From: an uncultured Prevotellaceae bacterium
GTDB taxonomy: Bacteria > Bacteroidota > Bacteroidia > Bacteroidales > Muribaculaceae
Reading direction: 5' to 3'
DNA: 56,407 bases
Assembly: GCA_946186575.1 (NCBI GenBank)
Contig: CAMHNO010000014.1
Coordinates: forward strand, 1-56,407
The notes below the pieces were generated by a model. It did no database searches, was not told the origin of the DNA, and saw only the letters and a program-made list of their open reading frames with translations. The position numbers were made by a program, and so were the translations under genes. Positions 25,461 through 34,952 of the stretch are shown here, piece by piece (position 1 is the first letter of the stretch; each line of letters begins with the position of its first letter).

Positions 25461-25985
25461 TTACTCTACCTCATCCATATAAACCCCTGATCCATTGCTC
25501 TTGGCAGCCTCAAGTGCTCTCCAAAGACGGTCTTTGTCATAGTGGAGCTTGGTGAAGATATCCTCTGCCTTAACGCCGGCAACGGTATTATTAGATGGCA
25601 GATAAACTACGTTGTTAATCTCATAGGCCTTAACGCCTAATATATTCACCTGTAGAATAGATGCATTGCCTGAACCAATTGTAATGGTGCCATTACCCAA
25701 TCCCCAGCTATCATAAATAGCATCACATTTCAAGAATGCTCTAACTCCCATCATATTGAAAGTGCCATGAGCCACACGATTCTCGGTAAACGAGTAGAAA
25801 GTAAAGCCATTAACGATTGTGCTAATTCCAGAGGTGGGATTAACATAAAGGAACATTGGGTTTGTAAGATTGACTTTGTTCACATTTCCAGTGAGAACTG
25901 GTTCATCGTCTCCACATGAAGCAAGAGACATTCCCATCATAACACAGCACATGAGTGCCAAAGAAATTTTTAAGAACTTTTTCAT
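25461..25985 (-). CDS. Small lipoprotein of unknown function
   Basis: 174 residues from the ATG at 25985: MKKFLKISLALMCCV..., with lipobox LASC near residue 24 followed by GDDEP, the acidic start that often directs Bacteroidetes lipoproteins outwards. A frame opening at 26027 would add 14 residues, but that ATG is upstream of the -7 box, so I chose the shorter form. The mature part looks like a small beta-rich domain (FTFYSFTENRVAHGTFNM and neighbours); no family recognised. Own promoter and terminator, so monocistronic. Confidence 0.75.
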   Translation of the reverse strand: MKKFLKISLALMCCVMMGMSLASCGDDEPVLTGNVNKVNLTNPMFLYVNPTSGISTIVNGFTFYSFTENRVAHGTFNMMGVRAFLKCDAIYDSWGLGNGTITIGSGNASILQVNILGVKAYEINNVVYLPSNNTVAGVKAEDIFTKLHYDKDRLWRALEAAKSNGSGVYMDEVE

Positions 25986-26016
25986 ATCAAAACTAAATAA
26001 AGAGTTAATACATGGG

Positions 26017-26024
26017 CAAAGGTA
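26017..26024 (-). promoter_or_regulatory. -7 box of the small lipoprotein gene
   Basis: TACCTTTG on the minus strand, placing the transcript start near 26010, about 25 bases before the ATG at 25985. The -33 region is weak. Confidence 0.6.
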
Positions 26025-26067
26025 CACTATTTTTAGTAATCAAGATAAAAAATACAATCTTTTTTAT

Positions 26068-26075
26068 TACTTTTG
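26068..26075 (+). promoter_or_regulatory. Possible -7 box of the SpoU methylase gene
   Basis: TACTTTTG, 19 bases before the ATG at 26095. No TTG at the expected -33 position. Confidence 0.5.
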
Positions 26076-26094
26076 TAACAAAAATTGACACACC

Positions 26095-26877
26095 ATGGCA
26101 CCACTACTCATATCAAGCCCTCAGAACCCCCGAATCAAGCGACTGATATCGCTGCAGCAACGCTCCCAGCAACGACGCAGCGAGCATCGCATCGTTGTGG
26201 AGGGAGCACGTGAACTGCAACATTGCATCAATGCCGGCTTCACAATTGAAACAGTGTTCTACTGCCCCACCCTTTTTGACATTGAGAAACTGCAAATCGC
26301 AGATTTTGAGGCTGTAGAGGTAACGCCACAGGTTTATGACAAGATTGCCTACCGTGGCTCCACCGAGGGGGTGATTGCCATTGCCACACCACGGTTTCTC
26401 ACACTCAATGATTTAGATTTAACCACACCCCCTCTCATTGTTGTGCTCGAAGGCGTGGAGAAACCTGGCAACATAGGTGCCGTGTTGCGCAGTGCCGATG
26501 CTGCTCAAGCCACGGCGGTAGTGGTGTGCGACCCGCTCACCGACCTCTACAACCCCAACCTCATTCGCAGCTCACTCGGGGCAATTTTCACCGTGCCATG
26601 TGTCGCTTGCTCAAGCCAGGAGTGCATTCATTTCCTCAAGAAGAACAACATCGCCATACTCACGGCACAGCTCCAGGACAGCGAGCTCTATTACCACACC
26701 CCCATGAGTGGACCCACGGCCATTGTTATGGGAACCGAGTCGACGGGGCTCACACAGCCCTGGCGCGACGCCGCCACTGCCCATATTCGCATCCCCATGC
26801 GTGGCAAGCTCGACTCGCTCAATGTCTCGGTCAGCGCAGCCATCCTCCTCTTCGAAGCAGTGCGCCAGCGAGAGTGA
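26095..26877 (+). CDS. SpoU/TrmH-family RNA 2'-O-methyltransferase
   Basis: 260 residues. The N-terminal substrate-binding segment (SSPQNPRIKRLISLQQR, then VVEGARELQHC) precedes the knotted SpoU methylase domain with its three motifs: EKPGNIGAVLRSADA (catalytic Arg and Asn), MGTESTGL, and IPMRGKLDSLNVSVSAAILL. It methylates a ribose in rRNA or tRNA using SAM; the target cannot be read from sequence. The start ATG follows a possible -7 box. The downstream 338 bases hold repeats and no gene. Confidence 0.92.
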   Translation: MAPLLISSPQNPRIKRLISLQQRSQQRRSEHRIVVEGARELQHCINAGFTIETVFYCPTLFDIEKLQIADFEAVEVTPQVYDKIAYRGSTEGVIAIATPRFLTLNDLDLTTPPLIVVLEGVEKPGNIGAVLRSADAAQATAVVVCDPLTDLYNPNLIRSSLGAIFTVPCVACSSQECIHFLKKNNIAILTAQLQDSELYYHTPMSGPTAIVMGTESTGLTQPWRDAATAHIRIPMRGKLDSLNVSVSAAILLFEAVRQRE

Positions 26878-27046
26878 TTTTCTCCATCGCGTCACGCTAT
26901 GTGACCTTTAGGTCCATTTTTTTAGACATGAAAGACGGGAGTAACAGGAGACCAACGCTCTTGTTTCTCTTGTACATCGATGTCTATGTTTTATTACCAC
27001 TCCCGTTGGAGCGGCAACAATGAGGAGCATTGCGCCCTGAGAGCGA

Positions 27047-27105
27047 AATTAAAGTGCTGCGCACTAAAATTGTGTAAGCGCTTCGCGCTAAAAATTTCTT
27101 TAATT
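27047..27105. repeat. Cloverleaf-like structured intergenic repeat
   Basis: Outer arms aattaaag (27047-27054) and ctttaatt (27098-27105) enclose two small hairpins, GTGC-tgc-GCAC near 27054-27064 and AGCGC-ttc-GCGCT near 27077-27089. The pieces are all perfect, which suggests a conserved folded element. The rest of the 338-base gap 26878-27215 holds a partial inverted repeat (cgggagtaa near 26937 and ttaccactcccg near 26995) and the inverted repeat at 27131-27194; I see no gene. Confidence 0.55.
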
Positions 27106-27130
27106 ACATTTTGATAACGTTCGCTCACTC

Positions 27131-27194
27131 AGTGATTTTTTGCCTCTTTTGAGCTCGGGCTGGCGCACCTCGCTTTTTAGGCAAAAAAATCACT
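27131..27194. repeat. Inverted repeat downstream of the secreted FGE-domain gene
   Basis: Arms agtgattttttgcct (27131-27145) and aggcaaaaaaatcact (27179-27194) pair with one bulged base around a 33-base GC-richer loop. It begins 22 bases after the stop of the minus-strand gene. The T-run is inside the stem, so it is not a classical terminator. Confidence 0.65.
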
Positions 27195-27215
27195 GACTCG
27201 CTAAGAAGAGGGGAA

Positions 27216-29270
27216 CTAAAGGGCCAAGCGAAACCCGAGGTTGCTGTCGCGGAGGTCGGCGTCGTACCTGAGGCGATTAGCCACGCGACAGCTCCTGGCT
27301 CTGTTGCTCCAGCCGCCACCACGAACCACGCGGTAAGAGCCCGATGTAGGGCCTAAGGGGTTAGTCTGAGTGCTGCTGCTGTAATTTCCATACCAGTCCT
27401 GACACCACTCCCACACGTTGCCGCTCATGTCGTAGAGGCCAAGCTCGTTGGGGCGCTTGGTGGCAACTGCGTATGTGCCGCCGCAGTTGTACCACGCTAC
27501 GTCGCCAGGAGTGTTGCTACCAGAGTACTTGTAACCCTGACTCTTGGCACCGCCACGCGCGGCATACTCCCACTCGGCCTCGGTGGGCAGGCGGAAGTTC
27601 TGGCCCGTGAGCTGGTTCAGCTTCCTGATAAACTCGTAGCAGTCGCCCCACGACACTTGCTCCACTGGAAGCTTGGCGCCCTTGTTATAGCTCGGATTAT
27701 TGCCCATCACCGCCTGCCACAGCTCCTGAGTGACCTCGGTCTGACCTATCATGAATGACGACAGGGTAACACGGTGAGGCTTCTCGTCGCTATTAGCATC
27801 GCCGCCCTGCTCGGGCGTGGCTCCCATTGTGAACGTGCCGCCAGCGACTCTAACCATGTTGAACGAAACACCATTCACAGTAATTGTTCTGTAACCTTTC
27901 TTCCTTTTCTCAGCATCCTCCTCGAGTTTCACATAGTAGGAGTAATCGCCACGCAGATTCTCGCTCAAAGTCTGTATCTGGTCCTTGCCGCCCGCAAACC
28001 CCGAGGCGAGCATCTGCTCAAAACCAGCGATGATGCCATCAAGATAGGGGCTCGACACAGCCTTCGCCTGGGCATGTCCAGCGTAATAGTTCCTGTAATA
28101 GTCGAGCGATTGAAGCAGTGATGATATTTCGTTGCGTGTGTCGTCGGTAATCTGTCCGGCTTTGGCATAGACAAACACGTGCTTGAGAAAGCTGCCCAAC
28201 TCGGTGGCATGACGGTCATAGTCGTTCAAGAGCTGCACATAACGGTCGCGCCGGGCCTTATAGGACTTGTGAAACACATTGCCCAGCAGTGGCTGCAGTT
28301 CAGTGTTCATCCAGTTGAATGTCCCCAGAGTGTCGCAAGGTTGCGACAGGACAAACTTGCAAGCATCCATCAGCACATTGTCAAGGTCTTCGCGCAGGTC
28401 GTACCAGCGCTCCACCACCTCATAGCGCTGCTGGCCAAGTTCATTGTACTGCGCGTTGGTGTCGCTGATTTTGCCCAACTGGCTCTCGATAGCATTGATT
28501 TGCGAGTTAAGCTCAGCGATTTGCCTTGCTACGGAGAGAAGTGCAAGATAGCTGGCAGGGCTTGTTGCCTCGTCGCTCGATGGCGTGAGATTGGCTATCA
28601 ACTGAACGATGTCGTCGCGGCAGTTGTCAAAGCCACGGAACCGCAACGAAATCACCTTCTTGACACACTCGTTCAGGAACGAAATGCCCTCCGCATCGCT
28701 GCTTGTAATAAGGAGGATATAGCCAGCGTTGTCCCAAGCGTTGTCAAACTGCCGCAAGGCGGCCGACGACTCGTCGAGGCGGCGCCAGCCATTACTCTCG
28801 AGAGCAGTGCGCAGCCCAATCAATGGCTCCTTTAGCCCCAGCGAGTATTCCTCAAATTTCTTCAGCATCGCGAGCTTTTCCATCGCCGATGGCTCATAGT
28901 AATCGTTAAGAGCGGCAACCGCCTGTGGGTTGCAGCGCGAGCTTAGCAGTGTGGCTATGTAGCCGTTGATGGTTTGGCTCAGATTGTTATAATCGGCGGT
29001 GAGTGCCGCCAGCTTGGCCTGCTTGTTCTGCAGGTCGCTGTGCATGGCCTCGAGCTGCTCGGGGCTCACGTCCTCGGGGATGGCATTGAACTGCTGCTCC
29101 ACCGGTTTCACATTCTTGTCGTAAAAATGCTGCGCCCGGTCATAGAGTTGCTTGACTTTCGCTTTGCAGTCCTCAAAGTAATCCCACTGCTCCCACGTCT
29201 GAGCTTGGGCTAAGACTGGCACCAATGCCAGCAACAGTGGCATGAGCCATTTTGATATTGATGATTTCAT
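27216..29270 (-). CDS. Secreted helical protein with a C-terminal FGE/SUMF1-like domain
   Basis: 684 residues, signal peptide ending in AQAQ (~24). Residues ~25-455 are mostly helical and coiled-coil-like, without a family I recognise. Residues ~458-684 form an FGE-sulfatase domain (GGTFTMGAT, RLPTEAEWEYAARGG, MSGNVWEWCQDWYGNY, VVRGGGW). As in the fused kinase, only the second catalytic cysteine position of FGE is kept; the first is Asn. The domain is close in sequence to that of the kinase at 11908-13824. It starts 46 bases after the second kinase gene and should be co-transcribed, so the two probably work together in the envelope. Confidence 0.9.
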   Translation of the reverse strand: MKSSISKWLMPLLLALVPVLAQAQTWEQWDYFEDCKAKVKQLYDRAQHFYDKNVKPVEQQFNAIPEDVSPEQLEAMHSDLQNKQAKLAALTADYNNLSQTINGYIATLLSSRCNPQAVAALNDYYEPSAMEKLAMLKKFEEYSLGLKEPLIGLRTALESNGWRRLDESSAALRQFDNAWDNAGYILLITSSDAEGISFLNECVKKVISLRFRGFDNCRDDIVQLIANLTPSSDEATSPASYLALLSVARQIAELNSQINAIESQLGKISDTNAQYNELGQQRYEVVERWYDLREDLDNVLMDACKFVLSQPCDTLGTFNWMNTELQPLLGNVFHKSYKARRDRYVQLLNDYDRHATELGSFLKHVFVYAKAGQITDDTRNEISSLLQSLDYYRNYYAGHAQAKAVSSPYLDGIIAGFEQMLASGFAGGKDQIQTLSENLRGDYSYYVKLEEDAEKRKKGYRTITVNGVSFNMVRVAGGTFTMGATPEQGGDANSDEKPHRVTLSSFMIGQTEVTQELWQAVMGNNPSYNKGAKLPVEQVSWGDCYEFIRKLNQLTGQNFRLPTEAEWEYAARGGAKSQGYKYSGSNTPGDVAWYNCGGTYAVATKRPNELGLYDMSGNVWEWCQDWYGNYSSSTQTNPLGPTSGSYRVVRGGGWSNRARSCRVANRLRYDADLRDSNLGFRLAL

Positions 29271-29316
29271 GATTATAACTGTGCTTTAGCTTTATTTGAT
29301 GTGTGAAAAGCGGCGC

Positions 29317-30927
29317 TCATCTTTCGGTGTTGCTTGGAGCTTCGCTGCGTTTCACGCCGTCGACCTTCGACCGACCACTGCCGCTACTTGAACTTTTTTT
29401 AGGAGTTATCGCTTGCGGTCTTGGCGCTGGCGCTGCTGGCGCAGTCTTTGGAATCACAACTGACCTTTGCTGTTGCGGCTGCGACGATGCAGCCGATGGC
29501 TGGGGCTGACTCTGCTGTTTAGGTTGCGACGTCGACTGATGAGGCGATTTAGATGATTGCTGATGAGGCTGTTGCGAACCACTCACACCCGCCTCACGCC
29601 TTGGCGAAGCCGGCTGCGGCGCTGGCGCAGCATCGTTGTCACCTGACTGCTGCACCTGAGGTGGCACCTCCTCGGTGTAGGCCACCGAATCAACTGGAGT
29701 AGTCATCTCCACTCCTGCCGACTGCTGATTGTCATTATTCTTGTTGCTGACGGCCTTAAAGATTATCAGAGTTAAAATCGCTGTCAGCGCAAACACCGTG
29801 AGTGCAATGATGCGCACTCTATTGCCTTTCGAGTCATCAGCCTCCTGATTGGGCATCAAATCATTGGAGGCAGGCTCGGCGGCGATGGTGGCTTCTTGCG
29901 AAGTGTCAACCGCAGGAGTTGTAACAGCCACATCGGGCTTGGGGGTTGCGACAGTAACCTCCTGCGCAGGTTCTGCAGCCGGTTGCTGAAGGGCCTTTGG
30001 CGGTTGGGGGATGTTTTTGCCTTTAACACCCTTGATAATATCATTGATTTGCTCTACGCTTTGAGGGCGGTCGCCAACCTTATAGCTCATCATCCAAACA
30101 ATGAGCTGCGTGAGGTCGGCTATCGAACCTTGAGGAAATCTAAAAGCATTGACACCTTCGTTCAGAATTTCATAGGCCCCGGGTGGCTTTTGGTTTGTGG
30201 CTAAATTATAGAGAGTGCCGCCTAAGGAGTAGATGTCGGTCCAGGGGCCAATCGACTTGTAGTCGTAATGCAGTAGTTCAAGAGGGGCATAAATCTTGGT
30301 GAACGACAATGTGCTCGACATGGTCACATGGTCACCTTTGCTTGAATCAATCTGCTTGCTTGAGCCAAAGTCGATGAGCGTGACATTTCCTTGATTGTCG
30401 ATCATGATGTTGCTGGGCTTGATGTCGAGATGCCACAGGTTTGCGGCATGAATGCCACCAAGTGCCTCGAGCATCTGCGGGAGCAGCCCCTCAATGAGCC
30501 ATTGCTGGTCGAAAGGTCGTTGCTGCGATTTGAGCACGGCACTCAACGACTGACCGTTGATGTACTGCATCACATAGTAAGACGTGTTGTTCTCCTCAAA
30601 CAGGTCAAACACTCTCACCACATGAGGGATATTTCTCTTGCCCAACTTGTGCAGACGCTTAGCCTCGCGCTTGAATGTGCCGAGAAGCTTCTCGAACATC
30701 TCCACATTCTCCTCGTTGCTCACACTGATAGACAGCGAGTCGGTGCCACGCTCCGAAACGCCACGCATAAAGAACTCTTTTATTGCCACTTGCTCATCAA
30801 ACTCGATGTTGGTGGCAAGATAGGTATTGCCAAAGCCACCGCTTGCCAAGTAGCCGTCGATGCGATAGATGCCACGCAGAATGGTGCCAACTTTCAGCAT
30901 AGACTTATGTTCATTTTTCGATACCAT
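29317..30927 (-). CDS. Transmembrane Ser/Thr kinase
   Basis: 536 residues. Kinase domain (~14-300): glycine loop ASGGFGNTY, VAIK with Lys50, HLDIKPSN loop (166-173; Leu instead of Arg), DFG at 186-188 and APLEL in place of APPEL. A Pro/Ala/Thr-rich linker leads to a membrane helix (~372-392), then an outward tail of about 145 residues rich in Pro, Gln and Ser, without a folded sensor domain. The kinase at 11908-13824 carries an FGE domain at that place; here the FGE domain is on the next gene. MLKVGT at residue 10 is an alternative start. A near-consensus TAATTTTA lies at 30959-30952. Confidence 0.92.
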   Translation of the reverse strand: MVSKNEHKSMLKVGTILRGIYRIDGYLASGGFGNTYLATNIEFDEQVAIKEFFMRGVSERGTDSLSISVSNEENVEMFEKLLGTFKREAKRLHKLGKRNIPHVVRVFDLFEENNTSYYVMQYINGQSLSAVLKSQQRPFDQQWLIEGLLPQMLEALGGIHAANLWHLDIKPSNIMIDNQGNVTLIDFGSSKQIDSSKGDHVTMSSTLSFTKIYAPLELLHYDYKSIGPWTDIYSLGGTLYNLATNQKPPGAYEILNEGVNAFRFPQGSIADLTQLIVWMMSYKVGDRPQSVEQINDIIKGVKGKNIPQPPKALQQPAAEPAQEVTVATPKPDVAVTTPAVDTSQEATIAAEPASNDLMPNQEADDSKGNRVRIIALTVFALTAILTLIIFKAVSNKNNDNQQSAGVEMTTPVDSVAYTEEVPPQVQQSGDNDAAPAPQPASPRREAGVSGSQQPHQQSSKSPHQSTSQPKQQSQPQPSAASSQPQQQRSVVIPKTAPAAPAPRPQAITPKKSSSSGSGRSKVDGVKRSEAPSNTER

Positions 30928-31003
30928 CAGTCACATAATCATAAAAACGTGTAAAATTACGCATTTTTTCTGTTAAAACACTCGTTTTTTCATTTTTTCA
31001 TGC

Positions 31004-31042
31004 GAAAAAAGGCCGAATTCCAAATTGGAATCGACCTTTTTT
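31004..31042. terminator. Terminator after groEL
   Basis: A hairpin with one mismatch and one bulge (aaaaaaggccgaattcc / ggaatcgacctttttt) with A- and T-runs on either side, 20 bases past the groEL stop. It works in either direction in principle. Confidence 0.75.
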
Positions 31043-31061
31043 ATTGTTACGGATGACTTTT

Positions 31062-32708
<1,647 letters not shown>

Positions 32709-32720
32709 TTACATTAAAAA

Positions 32721-32993
32721 TTATTCAACAATTGCCAAAATGTCACTCTGACGCATCATCAGCAGTTTTGCGCCATCCACTTCAATCTCGGTGCCGGCAT
32801 ACTTGCCATAGAGAACGGTGTCGCCCTCCTTAACTACCATTTCCTCGTCTTTGGTGCCATGACCAACGGCTTTTACTACTCCCTTCAAGGGTTTCTCTTT
32901 TGCGCTGTCGGGGATAATGATACCACCAGCAGTAACTTCTTCGGCTTTAGCAGGTTCGATAAGAACTCTGTCACTTAATGGTTTAATTGTCAT
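32721..32993 (-). CDS. groES: 10-kDa co-chaperonin GroES
   Basis: 90 residues: [17 protein letters not shown] start, mobile loop [15 protein letters not shown], and the terminal [12 protein letters not shown]. It caps the GroEL chamber as a heptamer. First gene of groES-groEL. No CIRCE operator and no TAnnTTTG promoter is visible upstream. Instead there is a TGGCAC-type element, also found before dnaK. Confidence 0.98.
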   Translation of the reverse strand: MTIKPLSDRVLIEPAKAEEVTAGGIIIPDSAKEKPLKGVVKAVGHGTKDEEMVVKEGDTVLYGKYAGTEIEVDGAKLLMMRQSDILAIVE

Positions 32994-33035
32994 TTTTGTC
33001 GTTATTTTTAAGTTTAATAATTATTTGCAACTTCA

Positions 33036-33054
33036 TGGCGCTATTTCGGCGCCA
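33036..33054 (-). promoter_or_regulatory. GC-rich hairpin at the start of the groES leader
   Basis: A perfect 6-bp stem TGGCGC/GCGCCA with a 7-base loop, 43-61 bases upstream of the groES ATG. If transcription starts about 12 bases downstream of the element at 33066-33081, the hairpin is at the very 5' end of the mRNA, where it could raise stability. Confidence 0.5.
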
Positions 33055-33065
33055 CTACCCTATTA

Positions 33066-33081
33066 TGCACATTTTGTGCCA
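33066..33081 (-). promoter_or_regulatory. TGGCAC-N5-GTGCA promoter-like element of groESL
   Basis: Minus strand: TGGCAC, AAAAT, GTGCA, one base off the sigma-54 consensus TGGCAC-N5-TTGCA. Its 3' edge is 73 bases upstream of the ATG, precisely as for dnaK. An inverted repeat TGACA-N12-TGTCA lies upstream at 33095-33116. Whether it is an RpoN promoter or another heat-shock sigma site is unknown. Confidence 0.6.
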
Positions 33082-33167
33082 AACGGCAACTTTTTGACAT
33101 CAGCGACATTTTGTCACATCGCTAAAAATATTTCTAACAACTAACACATTATTCAAATAAATTAATG

Positions 33168-33175
33168 TAACTTTG
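33168..33175 (+). promoter_or_regulatory. -7 box of the first MFS gene
   Basis: TAACTTTG, 58 bases before the ATG; the -33 region lacks a clear TTG. It is divergent from the groES element. Confidence 0.6.
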
Positions 33176-33232
33176 CATGTTCTTTGGTAAAATAAAATAA
33201 CATAAACAAAATAAACAATTAACTAACTAAGT

Positions 33233-34867
33233 ATGACACAAACTATTCAAAAGACATTGCGCGATTCGGCAGGTATGCGCTGGACCGCTCTGTTGCTGCT
33301 GGCTCTTGCCATGTTCTGCAGCTACATCTTCATGGACATCCTCTCTCCCATCAAGGACTTGATGGAAACCACTCGCGGTTGGGATTCTACCGCATTTGGC
33401 ACCATGCAAGGCTCGGAGGTTTTCCTCAATGTGTTTGTCTTCTTCCTGATTTTTGCCGGTATTATTCTCGACAAGATGGGAGTGAGATTCACCGCGGTTC
33501 TCTCGGGTGCAGTTATGCTCGTTGGCGCCCTCATCAAGTGGTATGCCGTGAGTGATGCATTCATTGGTAGCGGATTAGAAACTTGGTTCAACAACAACCT
33601 CAACTACATTCCTGGTTTCCAAGAGCTTGGTGTAGCACCTTTCTATGAAGGCATGCCAGCCTCGGCTAAAGTTGCCGCATGTGGTTTCATGATTTTTGGT
33701 TGCGGTTGCGAGATGGCAGGAATTACCGTTTCGCGCGGTATTGTAAAATGGTTTAAGGGTCGTGAGATGGCACTGGCCATGGGTAGCGAGATGGCACTGG
33801 CCCGCTTAGGAGTTGCCACTTGCATGATTTTCTCGCCCTATTTTGCAAAACTTGGTGGTCAGGTTAGTGTTAGCCGTTCGGTAGCCTTCGGAGTTGTTCT
33901 GTTGTGCATCGCACTCATCATGTTTATTGTCTACTTCTTCATGGACAAGAAGCTCGACTCGCAGACTGGTGAGGCCGAGGAGAAAGACGATCCATTCAAG
34001 ATTAGCGACATTGGCAAAATTCTTTCGGATGGTGGTTTCTGGATTGTGGCTCTGCTATGCGTGCTCTACTACTCGGCAATCTTCCCATTCCAGAAGTATG
34101 CCGTTAACATGCTCCAGTGCAACCTCACATTGAGCGAGCCTGCTGCCGATTCGTTCTGGGCCAGCTCATCGGTAACAATTGTGCAATATGTCATCATGCT
34201 TGTTGTTGCAGCCGCTGGCTTTGCAAGCAACTTCATGAAATCTAAAGGTCCAAAATATGGAATGCTCGCACTGTCAATCATATCCTTGATTATTTACTGC
34301 TACATGGGCTACATGCGTCAATCGGCCGAGTCAATCTTTGCCGTATTCCCACTGCTCGCAGTGCTCATCACCCCAATTTTGGGTAGCTATGTCGACCACA
34401 AGGGTAAGGCAGCTTCAATGCTTGTGCTTGGTTCGTTACTGCTCATTGCCTGCCACTTGACATTTGCATTTGTTCTTCCTATGTTCAAGGACAGCCCAGT
34501 TGGCGGCATCGCAGTTGCCTACATCACCATTCTTGTGCTTGGTGCATCGTTCTCGCTTGTTCCCGCCTCGTTGTGGCCCAGCGTTCCTAAGCTGGTTGAT
34601 TCAAAGGTAATTGGTTCGGCCTACGCACTCATTTTCTGGATTCAGAACATCGGCCTGTGGTTATTCCCACTCCTGATTGGCAAAGTCCTTGACCAAACTA
34701 ATCCCGGTGTTGAAGACCCAACCAAGCTCAACTACACTTGGCCATTAATCATGCTTGCCAGCCTTGGTGTTGCGGCCTTACTGCTTGGCCTGCTGCTCAA
34801 AGTTGTCGACAAGAAGAAGAAGCTGGGCCTTGAAGAGCCAAACATCAAGCCCGAAGAAGCTAAATAA
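33233..34867 (+). CDS. MFS transporter with two extra membrane segments
   Basis: 544 residues, polytopic, from the major facilitator superfamily. The loop after helix 2 has the MFS motif GIILDKMGVRF, and a matching cytoplasmic loop GSYVDHKGK occurs in the second half. Compared with the next gene, about 57 residues (~310-366) are inserted between the halves and include two hydrophobic stretches (~311-331, ~342-360), which suggests 14 instead of 12 helices. Substrate unknown; a charged tail ends the protein. Own promoter and own terminator. The neighbour is a paralogue. Confidence 0.85.
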   Translation: MTQTIQKTLRDSAGMRWTALLLLALAMFCSYIFMDILSPIKDLMETTRGWDSTAFGTMQGSEVFLNVFVFFLIFAGIILDKMGVRFTAVLSGAVMLVGALIKWYAVSDAFIGSGLETWFNNNLNYIPGFQELGVAPFYEGMPASAKVAACGFMIFGCGCEMAGITVSRGIVKWFKGREMALAMGSEMALARLGVATCMIFSPYFAKLGGQVSVSRSVAFGVVLLCIALIMFIVYFFMDKKLDSQTGEAEEKDDPFKISDIGKILSDGGFWIVALLCVLYYSAIFPFQKYAVNMLQCNLTLSEPAADSFWASSSVTIVQYVIMLVVAAAGFASNFMKSKGPKYGMLALSIISLIIYCYMGYMRQSAESIFAVFPLLAVLITPILGSYVDHKGKAASMLVLGSLLLIACHLTFAFVLPMFKDSPVGGIAVAYITILVLGASFSLVPASLWPSVPKLVDSKVIGSAYALIFWIQNIGLWLFPLLIGKVLDQTNPGVEDPTKLNYTWPLIMLASLGVAALLLGLLLKVVDKKKKLGLEEPNIKPEEAK

Positions 34868-34898
34868 TATAAGTTAGTAAATAACTTCACACATTTGA

Positions 34899-34937
34899 AG
34901 GGCGCGCAATGCTCATAGCGAGCGCACGCCCTTTTTT
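34899..34937 (+). terminator. Rho-independent terminator between the MFS genes
   Basis: GC-rich stem gggcgcgc/gcacgccc (one mismatch) with an inner gctc/gagc pair, followed by six T. Confidence 0.8.
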
Positions 34938-34952
34938 ATTTTGAACTAAACA

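Noticed and set aside
25986-26027. Upstream ATG that would lengthen the small lipoprotein by 14 residues
   Set aside because: It lies upstream of the -7 box, and the shorter start gives a textbook lipoprotein signal.
27131-27194. Inverted repeat as a standard Rho-independent terminator
   Set aside because: The arms are A/T-rich, the loop is 33 bases long, and the T-run lies inside the stem.
32994-33232. CIRCE (HrcA) operator upstream of groES
   Set aside because: I looked for TTAGCACTC-N9-GAGTGCTAA or a close variant and found none.
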